Assembly (NCBI RefSeq): GCF_002954765.1
Contig: NZ_MTPW01000001.1
Span: 1,501,501 to 1,565,500 of the forward strand
Direction: 5' to 3'
DNA: 64,000 nt
Source of the DNA: Nonlabens arenilitoris
GTDB lineage: Bacteria; Bacteroidota; Bacteroidia; Flavobacteriales; Flavobacteriaceae
Shown: positions 28,280 to 36,883 of the stretch, piece after piece
Layout of the letters: each line of letters opens with the position of its first letter
How positions within the stretch are numbered: position 1 is the stretch's first letter
Position numbers and translations under genes: made by a program
Notes under the pieces: generated by a model
What the model was told of the DNA's origin: nothing
Database searches by the model: none
Seen by the model: only the letters and a program-made list of their open reading frames with translations

Positions 28280-28780
28280 TTAAAACTCTTCATTGTTTAA
28301 TAATTCTTTCTTGTAATTAATATCCCATTGTTTTTTAAGCTCTGTAAGTGAAGCTACATTTTCATTAGGTACAGTAATAGAAAGAACATAATGTGCAATC
28401 TTATAAACTCCATCTTCTTTTTTTAGAATTCCGCTACCGCGACATATTCCCATTTGAGTATCTAGCAATTCATCAAAATAAACGACACCATTGTGTTGAT
28501 AAATATGACGTTTTAGTGACGTGAAAGACCAGGCTTTACCGTTGTCAAAGTAAGGCTTTGAAAAAGCTTTAAATTCTTGTAGCTGCCAGTTTTCAGTTGC
28601 ATCAGTGCCTATAAAAACGGCATCATTAGTCATTAAGTTAAAGTAGTCATTATAATTAGCGGTAGCTGCTGCTAGATGCCAATCATCTATTTTTTTATTT
28701 AATAAATCTGTCGTTCTAATTTTTTGCGAGCCACATGAAGCTAGTAGAATTGTGGTAAAGAGGAGTAAAGTGTTTTTCAT
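28280..28780 (-). CDS. SnoaL-like (NTF2 fold) lipoprotein
   Basis: I choose the Met at 28780, which starts a lipoprotein signal MKNTLLLFTTILLASC with Cys16 acylated and gives 166 residues. Met codons further upstream to 28858 would put a non-signal-like extension in front. The mature part has the SnoaL/DUF4440 pattern: LLNKKIDDWHLAAATANYNDYFNLMTNDAV, FIGTDATENW and YKIAHYVLSI. This cone-shaped fold binds small molecules or serves as a scaffold. No catalytic set is evident. It is divergent from tag across about 90 nt and stands alone. Confidence 0.75.
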   Translation of the reverse strand: MKNTLLLFTTILLASCGSQKIRTTDLLNKKIDDWHLAAATANYNDYFNLMTNDAVFIGTDATENWQLQEFKAFSKPYFDNGKAWSFTSLKRHIYQHNGVVYFDELLDTQMGICRGSGILKKEDGVYKIAHYVLSITVPNENVASLTELKKQWDINYKKELLNNEEF

Positions 28781-28869
28781 AGATGTTAAAGATAAAACAG
28801 AAAACTTAATGCTTTTTCTATAAAATCTGGACATTTGGTGGTTGCGTATAGTGTTCATAAATTCGAGTC

Positions 28870-29433
28870 ATGGAAAAACATAGATGTGGCTGGTGTTTAA
28901 GTGATGATTTATATATCGCTTATCACGATCAAGAATGGGGAAAACCAGTTTATGATGATCAAACTCTTTTTGAGTTTCTTATTCTCGAGACGATGCAGGC
29001 TGGACTGAGTTGGATTACCATCTTAAAAAAACGAGCCAATTACTATGACGCATTAGATCAATTTGACGTTCAAAAAATCGCAAATTACACACAAGATAAG
29101 CAGGATGAATTATTAAATAATGCTGGAATCATACGTAACAAGCTCAAAATTAAGTCCATAATTACAAACGCTCAACTTTTCATAGACATTCAAAAAGAAT
29201 ATGGTAGCTTTTCTCAATACATATGGAACTATGTAGATGGTAAGCCTATAAAAAATGAAGTGTTAGATTATAAGAATGCGCCAGCAAACACGGCGCTTTC
29301 TGATCAAATCTCTAAAGATTTAAAAAAGAGAGGTTTTAAATTTGTAGGATCTACATTAGTCTACGCTTTTATGCAAGCTACTGGAATGGTAAATGATCAC
29401 GAGATAAATTGTTATCGATATGATGAGGTATAA
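28870..29433 (+). CDS. tag: DNA-3-methyladenine glycosylase I
   Basis: This 187-residue protein matches the Tag family throughout. The zinc ligands of the snap motif are Cys6 (HRCGWC), His19 (IAYHDQEWG) and the C-terminal His and Cys in NDHEINCY. FEFLILETMQAGLSWITIL and YNKLKIKS-like NKLKIKSII mark the helix-hairpin-helix glycosylase core, and GFKFVGSTLVYAFMQATGMVNDH is the hallmark C-terminal region. It removes 3-methyladenine from alkylated DNA, starting base-excision repair in the cytoplasm. The next gene starts inside its last codons (14-nt overlap). Confidence 0.95.
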   Translation: MEKHRCGWCLSDDLYIAYHDQEWGKPVYDDQTLFEFLILETMQAGLSWITILKKRANYYDALDQFDVQKIANYTQDKQDELLNNAGIIRNKLKIKSIITNAQLFIDIQKEYGSFSQYIWNYVDGKPIKNEVLDYKNAPANTALSDQISKDLKKRGFKFVGSTLVYAFMQATGMVNDHEINCYRYDEV

Positions 29434-30010
29434 AATTATATTGCTTTTGGTATTCGCTTTCGCGAAAGCGGATAACATCATAGCTCAGCATGACAATAAT
29501 ACAAAGATAGAGCAAGAAGAGCGTATAGATATTGCATATTTTCCTATCCAAGCTAGAGACATGGTTTTTACATTGAGTAAAGCCAGAAAGAAAATTAAAT
29601 ACTATAAAGAAACAGATGGTTCTTTGATTACTTATGAGGCAAAGTTTAAATTAAATGGTTATAAATATAGCATCGAGTGTGATCAAAAAGGTATCTTGAT
29701 AGACATAGAGGTACTTATTAAAAAAAAGGAAATAGCTTCCAGTGTTTTAAATATCATCACTAATAATCTTAAAGAAATTTCTAATCGATTTAAGGTTGAA
29801 AAAATTCAAAAACAGTTTGTGATTAATCACCAAGACAGTTTGAGTATTTCTAATCGTCTAGAAAGTAATGATTTTGATAATTATGAAATGATTGTTGCTT
29901 TTAAAAAAGATAATAAGATTTACCGTAAAGAAATGCTTTTCAGTAAAGAAGGAGAATTGTTAAAGCAACGTTCTGTTAAAAAGCTAAAATATGATTTCAT
30001 ACTATTTTAG
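29420..30010 (+). CDS. Exported protein of unknown function (PepSY-like size)
   Basis: This 196-residue protein has signal peptide MMRYKIILLLVFAFAKA, in which AFAKA (residues 13-17) is encoded by palindrome copy 6 and supplies the likely A-K-A cleavage site. The mature part alternates strands and basic helices (KFKLNGYKYSIECDQKG, VIN-Q-type VINHQDSLSIS). The layout could be a PepSY-like alpha/beta module, but I do not recognise the family with certainty. It overlaps tag by 14 nt and the DUF2490 gene by 20 nt, so the three genes are translationally linked, and the two exported ones probably act together at the envelope. Confidence 0.7.
   Translation: MMRYKIILLLVFAFAKADNIIAQHDNNTKIEQEERIDIAYFPIQARDMVFTLSKARKKIKYYKETDGSLITYEAKFKLNGYKYSIECDQKGILIDIEVLIKKKEIASSVLNIITNNLKEISNRFKVEKIQKQFVINHQDSLSISNRLESNDFDNYEMIVAFKKDNKIYRKEMLFSKEGELLKQRSVKKLKYDFILF
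29455..29470. repeat. Highly iterated palindrome, copy 6 (signal-peptide cleavage site)
   Basis: Exact core, read as A-F-A-K-A at the end of a signal peptide. This is the second copy in the window used in this way. Confidence 0.95.
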
Positions 30011-30653
30011 AGTTTTTACCTTTCTATTCTTGCCGGTTATTTCGACCGCTCAAATTGTAGATTCTTTTATCGTACAGCCATCTATAAACGTGCGCTGGGA
30101 TAATAATAGTAGGTGGAGATTTAATAGTGCTATAGAACATCGCAATATTATAAATAATGGATGGAACGCTTTGCATATTCAAGCAGTACAGTTTGCTAGT
30201 TATGAAATAGGTTTTTATTCACAGATAGGTGTAGGGATAATGTATCGTGAGATATTTGATGATCAACGACCGGAAGAAATCAGGTTTACAGAACAATATG
30301 TATACGCACGTAAGTTTAATAGTTTAAGAATAGCGCACCGATTTAGGTGGGATCAACGCATAAGAGGAGAAGCCTTGAAACATAGATGGCGCTATCGACT
30401 ATCGAGCTCTGTACCGCTTAGCGGTGGAAATTTAGATATATCTGAGTATTATATCACATCTAGCATAGAGGCAGTTTTTATTGCTCAAGCAAATGAGAAA
30501 CCAGGATATGATCAACGAGTAGCTATAGGTATAGGTAGAGCATTGAGTAATAATATCAAACTACAAATGGTAACTGAGTATCGCTGGGAAGACTATACAC
30601 AAGATATAAATCGCTCTTTATTTATTAATTTGGGAGTATTTTATTCTTTATAA
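29991..30653 (+). CDS. DUF2490 outer-membrane beta-barrel-like protein
   Basis: This 220-residue protein has a signal peptide ending near STAQ (residue 21). The mature part is made of alternating beta strands with aromatic girdles (WRFNSAIEHRNI, IAHRFRWDQRI, LKHRWRYRLSSSVPL, LQMVTEYRWED) and a C-terminal strand ending NLGVFYSL. This matches DUF2490 proteins, thought to be small outer-membrane barrels. The function is unknown. It overlaps the preceding gene by 20 nt, and its end overlaps the convergent aat gene by 6 nt. Confidence 0.85.
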   Translation: MISYYFRVFTFLFLPVISTAQIVDSFIVQPSINVRWDNNSRWRFNSAIEHRNIINNGWNALHIQAVQFASYEIGFYSQIGVGIMYREIFDDQRPEEIRFTEQYVYARKFNSLRIAHRFRWDQRIRGEALKHRWRYRLSSSVPLSGGNLDISEYYITSSIEAVFIAQANEKPGYDQRVAIGIGRALSNNIKLQMVTEYRWEDYTQDINRSLFINLGVFYSL

Positions 30654-31292
30654 ATAACTTAAAAACACCTCTCGATCTATCTCTATAGCTCCTAAACTGT
30701 GTAAATGATCATTATATAGTTGTGCATCTATGAAGTGATAACCTTTAGATTTAAGAGTGTTAACTAGATGTAGTAGGGCTATTTTACTAGCATCTGTTGC
30801 CAGAGTAAACATAGATTCTCCACAAAAAATTTTTTTTTCAGATAAATCAATTCCATATAAGCCACCTACTAACTTATCGTTTTTGAAGACCTCTATGCTT
30901 TTTGCGTGGCCTAATTCATGTAATCTCGTGTATGAACTTATAAAGTCATCATTAATCCAGGTACCATCCTCATCACGACGTTTTACTAAGGCACAATGAT
31001 GCATCACATCTTTAAAGCACGTATTTTCTTTAATAAGATAACCCTTGTTGCGTTGACTTTGTTTTAGAGACTTAGAAATTCTCATAGGTTGATCGCTAGA
31101 TAGATCAAATACCATTCTGGGATCTGGGCTCCACCAGCATATAGGGTCACCTTCACTGTACCAAGGGAAAATACCTGATTGATAGGCTAGTAAAAGTCTT
31201 TCTACACTTAAATCACCACCTATAGCAAGTAAACCATGGTCTGGAGCACTGCTAGGATGTGGGAAAACAAGATTGTGATCTAGAATTTGCAC
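30648..31292 (-). CDS. aat: Leucyl/phenylalanyl-tRNA--protein transferase
   Basis: This 214-residue protein has the Aat landmarks: FPHPSSAPDHGLLAIGGDLS, GIFPWYSEGDPICWWSPDPRMVF (residues ~40-62), TWINDDFISSY, GGLYGIDLSEKKIFCGESMF and FIDAQLYNDHLHSLGA. It attaches Leu or Phe to proteins with N-terminal Lys or Arg and so creates N-degrons for ClpS/ClpAP. It is cytoplasmic. It is convergent with DUF2490 with a 6-nt overlap and has its own upstream region. Confidence 0.96.
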   Translation of the reverse strand: MQILDHNLVFPHPSSAPDHGLLAIGGDLSVERLLLAYQSGIFPWYSEGDPICWWSPDPRMVFDLSSDQPMRISKSLKQSQRNKGYLIKENTCFKDVMHHCALVKRRDEDGTWINDDFISSYTRLHELGHAKSIEVFKNDKLVGGLYGIDLSEKKIFCGESMFTLATDASKIALLHLVNTLKSKGYHFIDAQLYNDHLHSLGAIEIDREVFLSYL

Positions 31293-31414
31293 GATTTTAG
31301 GCGATTAAGTTTGCAATTTGAGATAAAAATGTTAATCTTTGAGAAGCCTTCTTATCTAATTTATTTCATCATTGCTTTTTTTGAGTTTGTTTGAAGGCTA
31401 ACCTATTAAGAAAG

Positions 31415-31446
31415 AAAATCCCAACTGTAGTGGTTGGGATTTTTTA
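31415..31446 (-). terminator. Terminator of the flavin reductase/DUF3127/GNAT operon
   Basis: AAATCCCAAC (31416-31425) pairs with GTTGGGATTT (31433-31442) over a 7-nt loop, and flanking T/A runs make it usable on both strands. It lies just after the GNAT stop at 31449. Confidence 0.88.
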
Positions 31447-31448
31447 TT

Positions 31449-31895
31449 TTATAAAATTCGTTCAAAACATACACTATTCAATACATTTCTATAAGGTTCA
31501 TAATTATCAATGATTTGATAACCGCTATTTTTATAGAGAGCAATAGCTGCTAGCTGTCGTGTACCAGTTTCTAATATGCATCTATTATAAGACAATTCTT
31601 TGGCCCATTGTTCTAATTCTTTTAAAATATATGTTGCAACACCTTTGTTGCGATAAGCAGCAACAGTGTACATTCTTTTAATTTCCATAGACTGATGATC
31701 ATATTCTTTTATAGATCCACAGCCTGCCAGAATAGAATCTTTATAACAGAGTACCACATGTTTAATAAGGTTTAATTTATTAAACTGGTCATAGAATTCA
31801 TGTTCATTACCATCAGTAACAGCAAGATATGCGTCTAGTTCTTTAACTAGTTTTTTAAAATCTGTATTATGAGTATCAGTCCTTACTAATCTCAT
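31449..31895 (-). CDS. GNAT-family N-acetyltransferase
   Basis: This 148-residue protein has the GNAT core: acyl-CoA pyrophosphate loop in MYTVAAYRNKGVATYIL (motif A, R/Q-x-x-G-x-A variant RNKGVA) and the following helix LEQWAKEL. Strand RCILETGTRQLAAIALYKNSG is motif B with the typical tyrosine (ALYKNSGY). Such enzymes transfer acetyl groups from acetyl-CoA to small amines or proteins; the acceptor is unknown. It is the last gene of the minus-strand run with DUF3127 and the flavin reductase and ends in a terminator. Confidence 0.88.
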   Translation of the reverse strand: MRLVRTDTHNTDFKKLVKELDAYLAVTDGNEHEFYDQFNKLNLIKHVVLCYKDSILAGCGSIKEYDHQSMEIKRMYTVAAYRNKGVATYILKELEQWAKELSYNRCILETGTRQLAAIALYKNSGYQIIDNYEPYRNVLNSVCFERIL

Positions 31896-31905
31896 ACATT
31901 AATTT

Positions 31906-32280
31906 TTAAAAAGGTAAGTCGTCGTGATCTTCATCTTTAGAATTTGAGATAGGATCAAATTCATCAAACGGTGGTATCTCTTGTGGTGGTGCCGCTGGAG
32001 TAGCTCCGACACGTTCTATTCTCCATCCTACGATAGAATTAAAATATTTAATCTCTCCTTGAGGACTTTGCCATTCACGACCTCTCAAGTTAATACCTAC
32101 TTTTACTGGTTCACCTACTTGAAAACTGTCCAGCAAACTTGTTTTATCTTGAACAAATTCCAGCATTAAGTGCTGTGGATATTGTTCTTCAGTAGTGATA
32201 ACTAGTTCACGTTTTTGAAATCCGCTAGCACCAAAAGATTTGGTTTCTCCTATTACTTTGATTTTTCCTTGTACTTCCAT
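31906..32280 (-). CDS. DUF3127 protein (OB-fold-like)
   Basis: This 124-residue protein begins MEVQGKIKVIGETKSFGASGFQKREL, the hallmark of DUF3127, a Bacteroidota family. The pattern of strands (HLMLEFVQDKTSLLDSF, EPVKVGINLRGREWQS) suggests an OB fold, like a small SSB-related domain. The C-terminus is acidic (DEFDPISNSKDEDHDDLPF), ending DDLPF, which strongly resembles the SSB C-terminal acidic tip. Nucleic-acid or protein interaction is therefore plausible but untested. It lies one base after the flavin reductase stop and 10 nt before the GNAT gene. Confidence 0.85.
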   Translation of the reverse strand: MEVQGKIKVIGETKSFGASGFQKRELVITTEEQYPQHLMLEFVQDKTSLLDSFQVGEPVKVGINLRGREWQSPQGEIKYFNSIVGWRIERVGATPAAPPQEIPPFDEFDPISNSKDEDHDDLPF

Positions 32281-32281
32281 G

Positions 32282-33133
32282 TTATAATAATATAATTTTC
32301 CATGCGTCTATGATGTTGCCTTGTAAGATCAACTCTTGTGCGCGTTTATGTTTTTCTTTAATATCTAAAATTGATAGTTTTTCCGCTTTCGCGAAAGCGA
32401 TAACAGATTCTCTATCTGGTATAGCTTCAATATTCCCTAGTTTTCCTAAATCATTACCTGTAAGAATGGTGCTGTTTCTTGCATGATCAGGTAGTGCATC
32501 AACACCTACACCTAGTGTAGCTAATGGTTTAGGTACTTCAAACATGGCGTCTTTTGAACGGCAATACCAGTTGCCACCCATACGGGCAACAGTGTCGATT
32601 TTAATCTGGTCTATCTTACCATCCTCATCTAGGATCTCATCATTAACGTGAACCATAACTACCTCACATATAATCAAATTACCAGCGCCACCTTCCTGTC
32701 CTAATTCTACAATTTCTTTTACTTTACATTCAAATTGTACAGGACTTTCTGCTACTCGAGGTGGTGCAATGATATCTGATGCTACTGCTGTTAATCCAGA
32801 CTTTACAAATTCATCAACATTTGCACCATACTCTGTGCTACTCAACGACATCTGTTGTACAATATCATAGTTGACAATATTGATTACAACCTCGCCTGTA
32901 GACCTAGCGTTAATTAAAGTATGTTTAATAGAATTATCTCTCACCCGACGTGCTGGTGAAAAAATCATGATTGGTGGATTTGCGCTGAAAACGTTGAAAA
33001 AAGAATAAGGCGATAAATTAACATTGCCATCTTCATCAATTGTACTTGCAAATGCGATAGGTCGAGGTTGTACCGCGCCCAGCATAATACTGTGTAAATG
33101 AGCTGTTTTTGTGTCTTTTGGATCTAGTTTCAC
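32282..33133 (-). CDS. Flavin reductase-like FMN-binding protein (DIM6/NTAB family)
   Basis: This 283-residue protein has the split-barrel FMN-binding core: LGAVQPRPIAFASTIDEDGNVNLSPYSFFNVFSANPP (cited in part), then VRDNSIKHTL and TGEVVINIVN. GAGNLIICEVVMVHV forms a later strand. Members bind FMN and act as flavin reductases or oxidoreductases of unknown substrate. The C-terminal helix contains VIAFAKAEK, encoded by palindrome copy 7. It heads the three-gene minus-strand run with DUF3127 and GNAT. Confidence 0.88.
   Translation of the reverse strand: MKLDPKDTKTAHLHSIMLGAVQPRPIAFASTIDEDGNVNLSPYSFFNVFSANPPIMIFSPARRVRDNSIKHTLINARSTGEVVINIVNYDIVQQMSLSSTEYGANVDEFVKSGLTAVASDIIAPPRVAESPVQFECKVKEIVELGQEGGAGNLIICEVVMVHVNDEILDEDGKIDQIKIDTVARMGGNWYCRSKDAMFEVPKPLATLGVGVDALPDHARNSTILTGNDLGKLGNIEAIPDRESVIAFAKAEKLSILDIKEKHKRAQELILQGNIIDAWKIILL
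32384..32399. repeat. Highly iterated palindrome, copy 7 (in the flavin reductase gene)
   Basis: Exact core, read on the minus strand as A-F-A-K-A in a C-terminal helix. Confidence 0.95.
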
Positions 33134-33284
33134 CGTAATTTTTTAAGGATGGTAAAGGTATGGATTTTAAAGCGTTTTAATAAAGTAGAAATAAGATTTA
33201 AAGAGAACCTATTCCTAGATATCATAAAAGCTAGTTAAGCTCGTTTTACTTTATGTACTATATTTAAAATTCTTAAAAGCTTTC

Positions 33285-34436
33285 ATGAATTTTACAGCAA
33301 ATCGTAATGTGTTGAGATGGGTAATCATAGCCTTTGCAATGATTATTACAGCCCTAATTTTATGGAATACCTATGAGTTTTTTCAACAACTTAAGGAAAG
33401 TGAACAGAAAAACATGAAAGAGTATGAGATTGCTATTGATGATCTAGTTAATCAATCTCTTGATGCCGAAATGGGGAATCTGGGCTCTACCGTTACAGAA
33501 AATACGACTACAATTCCCATGATTGAGGTAAATTATAAAGGTGATATGAAGGCCCGTAATTTACCAGAGCATATAATGAACGATACTCTTAAGTTGAGGT
33601 CGTTAATAGATGAATATGCCTCCCAAAATGAACCTATACGTATTAATTATGATGGAGAACCTTTTCAGACCATCTATTATGGAGAGAGTCCTATTATTAC
33701 TAAAATGAAGTACTTTCCAATGGCGTTGTTGTTGATTTTAGTCTTATTTGGTGCTGTGATTTGGTTTTTTTATCGTTCTACAAAAGCTAGTGAGCAAAAT
33801 AAGCTTTGGGCAGGTATGGCTAAAGAGAGTGCTCACCAGATAGGTACACCGTTATCATCATTAGTGGGTTGGACAACGTTACTTAAAGATACAAATGTAG
33901 ATCCCAGTTATATAACCGAAATGGAAAAGGATATCACTAGATTACAAACTATTACAGAGCGATTTTCTAAAATAGGTTCTATACCTACACTTTCTGAAAT
34001 GGATATTGTAGATCAAACAGATAAGGCTGTACATTATATCTCTTCTCGAAGTTCAAAACTAGTTGAATTTGTTGTTGATTTACCTAGTCAGCCTATACTC
34101 GTAAAATTAAACGAGCAATTATATGCATGGGTTGTTGAGAATTTAATAAAAAATGGTATTGACGCCATGAAAGGTAAAGGGACTATAAAGATCTATTTAC
34201 GTGCTGATGCTCATAAAGTTTTTATAACGGTTTCTGATACTGGAAAAGGTATTCCTAAAAATCAATGGAATCAAGTATTTACTCCTGGATTTACTACTAA
34301 AAAGAGAGGTTGGGGCTTAGGCTTATCTCTAGCTCATCGTATTATTAAAGACTACCATAAGGGCATGATAAGAGTTGCCGATAGTAAAAAAGATAAAGGA
34401 ACTACTTTTGAAATCATGATTAATAGATTGAAATAA
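33285..34436 (+). CDS. Membrane sensor histidine kinase
   Basis: This 383-residue protein has a membrane helix at about residues 10-28 and another at 144-164, enclosing a periplasmic or extracytoplasmic sensor of about 110 residues with no recognised fold. The dimerisation/phosphoacceptor site is His184 in KESAHQIGTPLSSL, the variant H-box with G common in Bacteroidota. The ATPase domain shows ENLIKNGIDAM (N box), DTGKGIP (G1), GFTTKKRGWGLGLSLAH (F/G2). No response regulator gene is adjacent, so its partner is elsewhere. It lies 150 nt from the flavin reductase gene on the opposite strand and 112 nt before feoA. Confidence 0.93.
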   Translation: MNFTANRNVLRWVIIAFAMIITALILWNTYEFFQQLKESEQKNMKEYEIAIDDLVNQSLDAEMGNLGSTVTENTTTIPMIEVNYKGDMKARNLPEHIMNDTLKLRSLIDEYASQNEPIRINYDGEPFQTIYYGESPIITKMKYFPMALLLILVLFGAVIWFFYRSTKASEQNKLWAGMAKESAHQIGTPLSSLVGWTTLLKDTNVDPSYITEMEKDITRLQTITERFSKIGSIPTLSEMDIVDQTDKAVHYISSRSSKLVEFVVDLPSQPILVKLNEQLYAWVVENLIKNGIDAMKGKGTIKIYLRADAHKVFITVSDTGKGIPKNQWNQVFTPGFTTKKRGWGLGLSLAHRIIKDYHKGMIRVADSKKDKGTTFEIMINRLK

Positions 34437-34513
34437 GTCTTGTAATAAGTAACGTTATCTTAATGACAACAAAAGTTTAGTATTCTAAATTTTTTCATTC
34501 CTACATCTTAACT

Positions 34514-34521
34514 TACTTTTG
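34514..34521 (+). promoter_or_regulatory. -7 element of the feo operon
   Basis: TACTTTTG fits TAnnTTTG exactly, 27 nt before the feoA start. No convincing -33 TTG is present at the usual distance, which would suit an activator- or repressor-controlled promoter; I see no clear Fur box. Confidence 0.4.
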
Positions 34522-34548
34522 CTTATTCAAATTTATTCTAAATAAGCT

Positions 34549-34779
34549 TTGAGCGATACTATAGCACATCTTAAACGTGGTGAAAAGGCCACCATTGTTT
34601 CTTTTAATGAGGAACAAGTACCTCTTAAACTTCTTGAAATGGGATGTTTACCAGGTAATATTGTGATGATGATGGAAAGTGCACCTTTTCAAGATCCTAT
34701 CTATCTCAATATTAATGGTACTTTTTTAGCAATAAGACGTGAAACAGCTCAACAGATAATAGTGAAACGTCATGGGTAA
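34549..34779 (+). CDS. feoA: Ferrous iron transport protein FeoA
   Basis: This 76-residue protein is a small SH3-like FeoA domain: TIAHLKRGEKATIV, LLEMGCLPGNIVMMM and ISLR-type AIRRETAQQIIV. The only start that preserves the N-terminal strand is TTG at 34549. FeoA is a cytoplasmic partner of FeoB. The stop overlaps the feoB start by 8 nt, indicating coupled translation. Confidence 0.92.
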   Translation: MSDTIAHLKRGEKATIVSFNEEQVPLKLLEMGCLPGNIVMMMESAPFQDPIYLNINGTFLAIRRETAQQIIVKRHG

Positions 34780-36883
34780 ATCAATTAATGTTTCACTTAT
34801 AGGTAATCCTAATACTGGTAAGACATCATTATTTAATAGACTTACTGGTTTAAATCAAAAAGTAGGGAACTATCCCGGTATTACCGTAGAAAAAAAAGAA
34901 GGTATTTGTAAACTAGATCGTAGTTTAAAAGCTCATATTCTAGATTTGCCTGGTACATATAGTCTCAATACATCTAGTCTAGATGAAAGTGTAGTTGTAG
35001 AGACGCTGCTCAATAAAAATTCAAAAGACTATCCAGATGTGGCTGTGGTAGTTTCTGATATTGAAAACCTCAAACGTAATTTACTTCTGTTCACTCAGAT
35101 TAAAGATCTAGAAATACCTACCATATTAGTGATTAATATGGCAGACCGTATGCAGCGTAAAGCTATTTCTTTGGATATTGCGTTAATGGAACAAGAGCTC
35201 AATACTAGAGTAGTATTAGTAAGTGCTAGAAAAAACATGGGTGTTGATAACCTTAAAAGAGCTATTTCAGAGTATAAAAATTTGAAATCAGTCCCATGTG
35301 TGAATGCCTCAAGTATAGATCCAGAGTATTTTGCCACCTTAAAAAAGGCTTATCCTAGACAATCCATATATAAATTATGGCTAGTGATTACTCAAGATGT
35401 CAACTTTGGTAAAATTGATAGGAATAGAGATCTTGAAGATTTAAAATCTAGCTCATTTGCTGTTAAGTCAGAAAGCGACTTAAAAAAAATGCAGCATAAA
35501 GAAACGGTAGTACGTTATCAATTTATCAATGCTCTATTGAATAAGGTTCTTAATGTAGATAAGTCACAAGCAAAAGATTTAAGAACAAGACTAGACCGTG
35601 TGTTACTTCACAAAGTATGGGGTTACCTTATTTTCTTTGTGATATTATTACTCATATTTCAAGCGATTTATGATTGGTCTACCTATCCTATGGATTGGAT
35701 TGATACATTCTTTGCAAAGGCAAGTTCATGGGCTCAAACATCACTTCCAGAAGGACCTTTTACAGATCTTATTTCTGAAGGTATTATACCTGGATTAGGT
35801 GGGATTGTCATTTTTATACCTCAAATTGCCTTTTTGTTTTTATTCATTGCCATACTTGAAGAAAGTGGTTATATGAGTAGAGTGGTTTTTTTAATGGATC
35901 ACATCATGAAAAAATTTGGGCTGAGTGGTAAAAGTGTAGTGCCATTAGTATCTGGTACTGCTTGTGCTATACCTGCAGTTATGGCAACACGCAATATTGA
36001 AGACTGGAAAGAACGCTTAATTACCATTCTGGTTGTACCATTTACTACCTGTTCTGCCAGGTTACCGGTTTATTTAATTATTATTGCTCTAGTTATTCCT
36101 GAGCAAGAGGTATGGTGGATTTTTAATTTACAGGGACTAACCCTTATGTTATTATATATGCTGGGCTTTGGCGCAGCAATTTTCTCTGCTTGGGTACTCA
36201 ACAAAATATTACCTATTAAACGCAAAGCCTTTTTTGTGATGGAAATGCCTGCCTACAAATTACCTATGCTTAAAAACGTAGGAATAACGGTTTTAGAAAA
36301 GACAAAAAGTTTTGTGCTAGGTGCTGGAAAAATTATTATGGCGATATCTGTTATCTTATGGTTGTTAGCCAGTCATGGATTAGGTGAGCAGTTTACTAAT
36401 GCAGAAGAAATAATTAAAGAGCAATATGCTGGTCAAAATTTATCAGATGAGGAATTAACTAATAAAATTGCAGCTCAAGAATTAGAACATAGTTTTATAG
36501 GTTATATAGGTAAAGGAATAGAGCCAGCCGTAAGGCCATTAGGCTATGACTGGAAAATAGGTATCGCTATTGTAAGCTCATTTGCTGCAAGAGAGGTTTT
36601 TGTGGGAACGCTTGCAACCATTTATAGTGTAGGTAGTGATGAAGAAGAAACAATCAAAAATCGTATGAGAGCAGAGGTAAACCCTATATTAGGTGGACCT
36701 TTGTTTAATTTTGCTAGTGGTATTTCTTTATTGCTTTTTTATGCATTTGCTATGCAATGTATGAGTACCCTAGCGATAGTTAAACGTGAAACTAATAGCT
36801 GGAAATGGCCTGCCATACAGTTTTCAGCAATGACGGTGATTGCTTATTTTGCGGCACTCGCAGCATATCAAATTCTCAAATAA
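34772..36883 (+). CDS. feoB: Ferrous iron transporter FeoB
   Basis: This 703-residue protein has an N-terminal G domain with G1 GNPNTGKTS, G2 region GNYPGITVE, G3 DLPGTYSL and G4-like NMAD, followed by a helical spacer. The polytopic transport domain includes two gate-type repeats: the first around VPLVSGTACAIPAVMATR with a conserved Cys, the second around IAIVSSFAAREVFVGTL. It imports Fe(II) across the inner membrane and is driven or gated by GTP hydrolysis. It overlaps feoA by 8 nt and the small Cys-rich gene by 1 nt. Confidence 0.96.
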   Translation: MGKSINVSLIGNPNTGKTSLFNRLTGLNQKVGNYPGITVEKKEGICKLDRSLKAHILDLPGTYSLNTSSLDESVVVETLLNKNSKDYPDVAVVVSDIENLKRNLLLFTQIKDLEIPTILVINMADRMQRKAISLDIALMEQELNTRVVLVSARKNMGVDNLKRAISEYKNLKSVPCVNASSIDPEYFATLKKAYPRQSIYKLWLVITQDVNFGKIDRNRDLEDLKSSSFAVKSESDLKKMQHKETVVRYQFINALLNKVLNVDKSQAKDLRTRLDRVLLHKVWGYLIFFVILLLIFQAIYDWSTYPMDWIDTFFAKASSWAQTSLPEGPFTDLISEGIIPGLGGIVIFIPQIAFLFLFIAILEESGYMSRVVFLMDHIMKKFGLSGKSVVPLVSGTACAIPAVMATRNIEDWKERLITILVVPFTTCSARLPVYLIIIALVIPEQEVWWIFNLQGLTLMLLYMLGFGAAIFSAWVLNKILPIKRKAFFVMEMPAYKLPMLKNVGITVLEKTKSFVLGAGKIIMAISVILWLLASHGLGEQFTNAEEIIKEQYAGQNLSDEELTNKIAAQELEHSFIGYIGKGIEPAVRPLGYDWKIGIAIVSSFAAREVFVGTLATIYSVGSDEEETIKNRMRAEVNPILGGPLFNFASGISLLLFYAFAMQCMSTLAIVKRETNSWKWPAIQFSAMTVIAYFAALAAYQILK

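Noticed and set aside
28781..28858. Upstream Met codons for the SnoaL-like lipoprotein
   Set aside because: They would bury the lipobox behind 26 basic residues; the start at 28780 gives a standard type II signal.
36805..36882. Longer N-terminus for the small Feo protein starting at 36805
   Set aside because: These codons are feoB in another frame; the ATG overlapping the feoB stop gives a clean membrane helix and Cys-rich tail.
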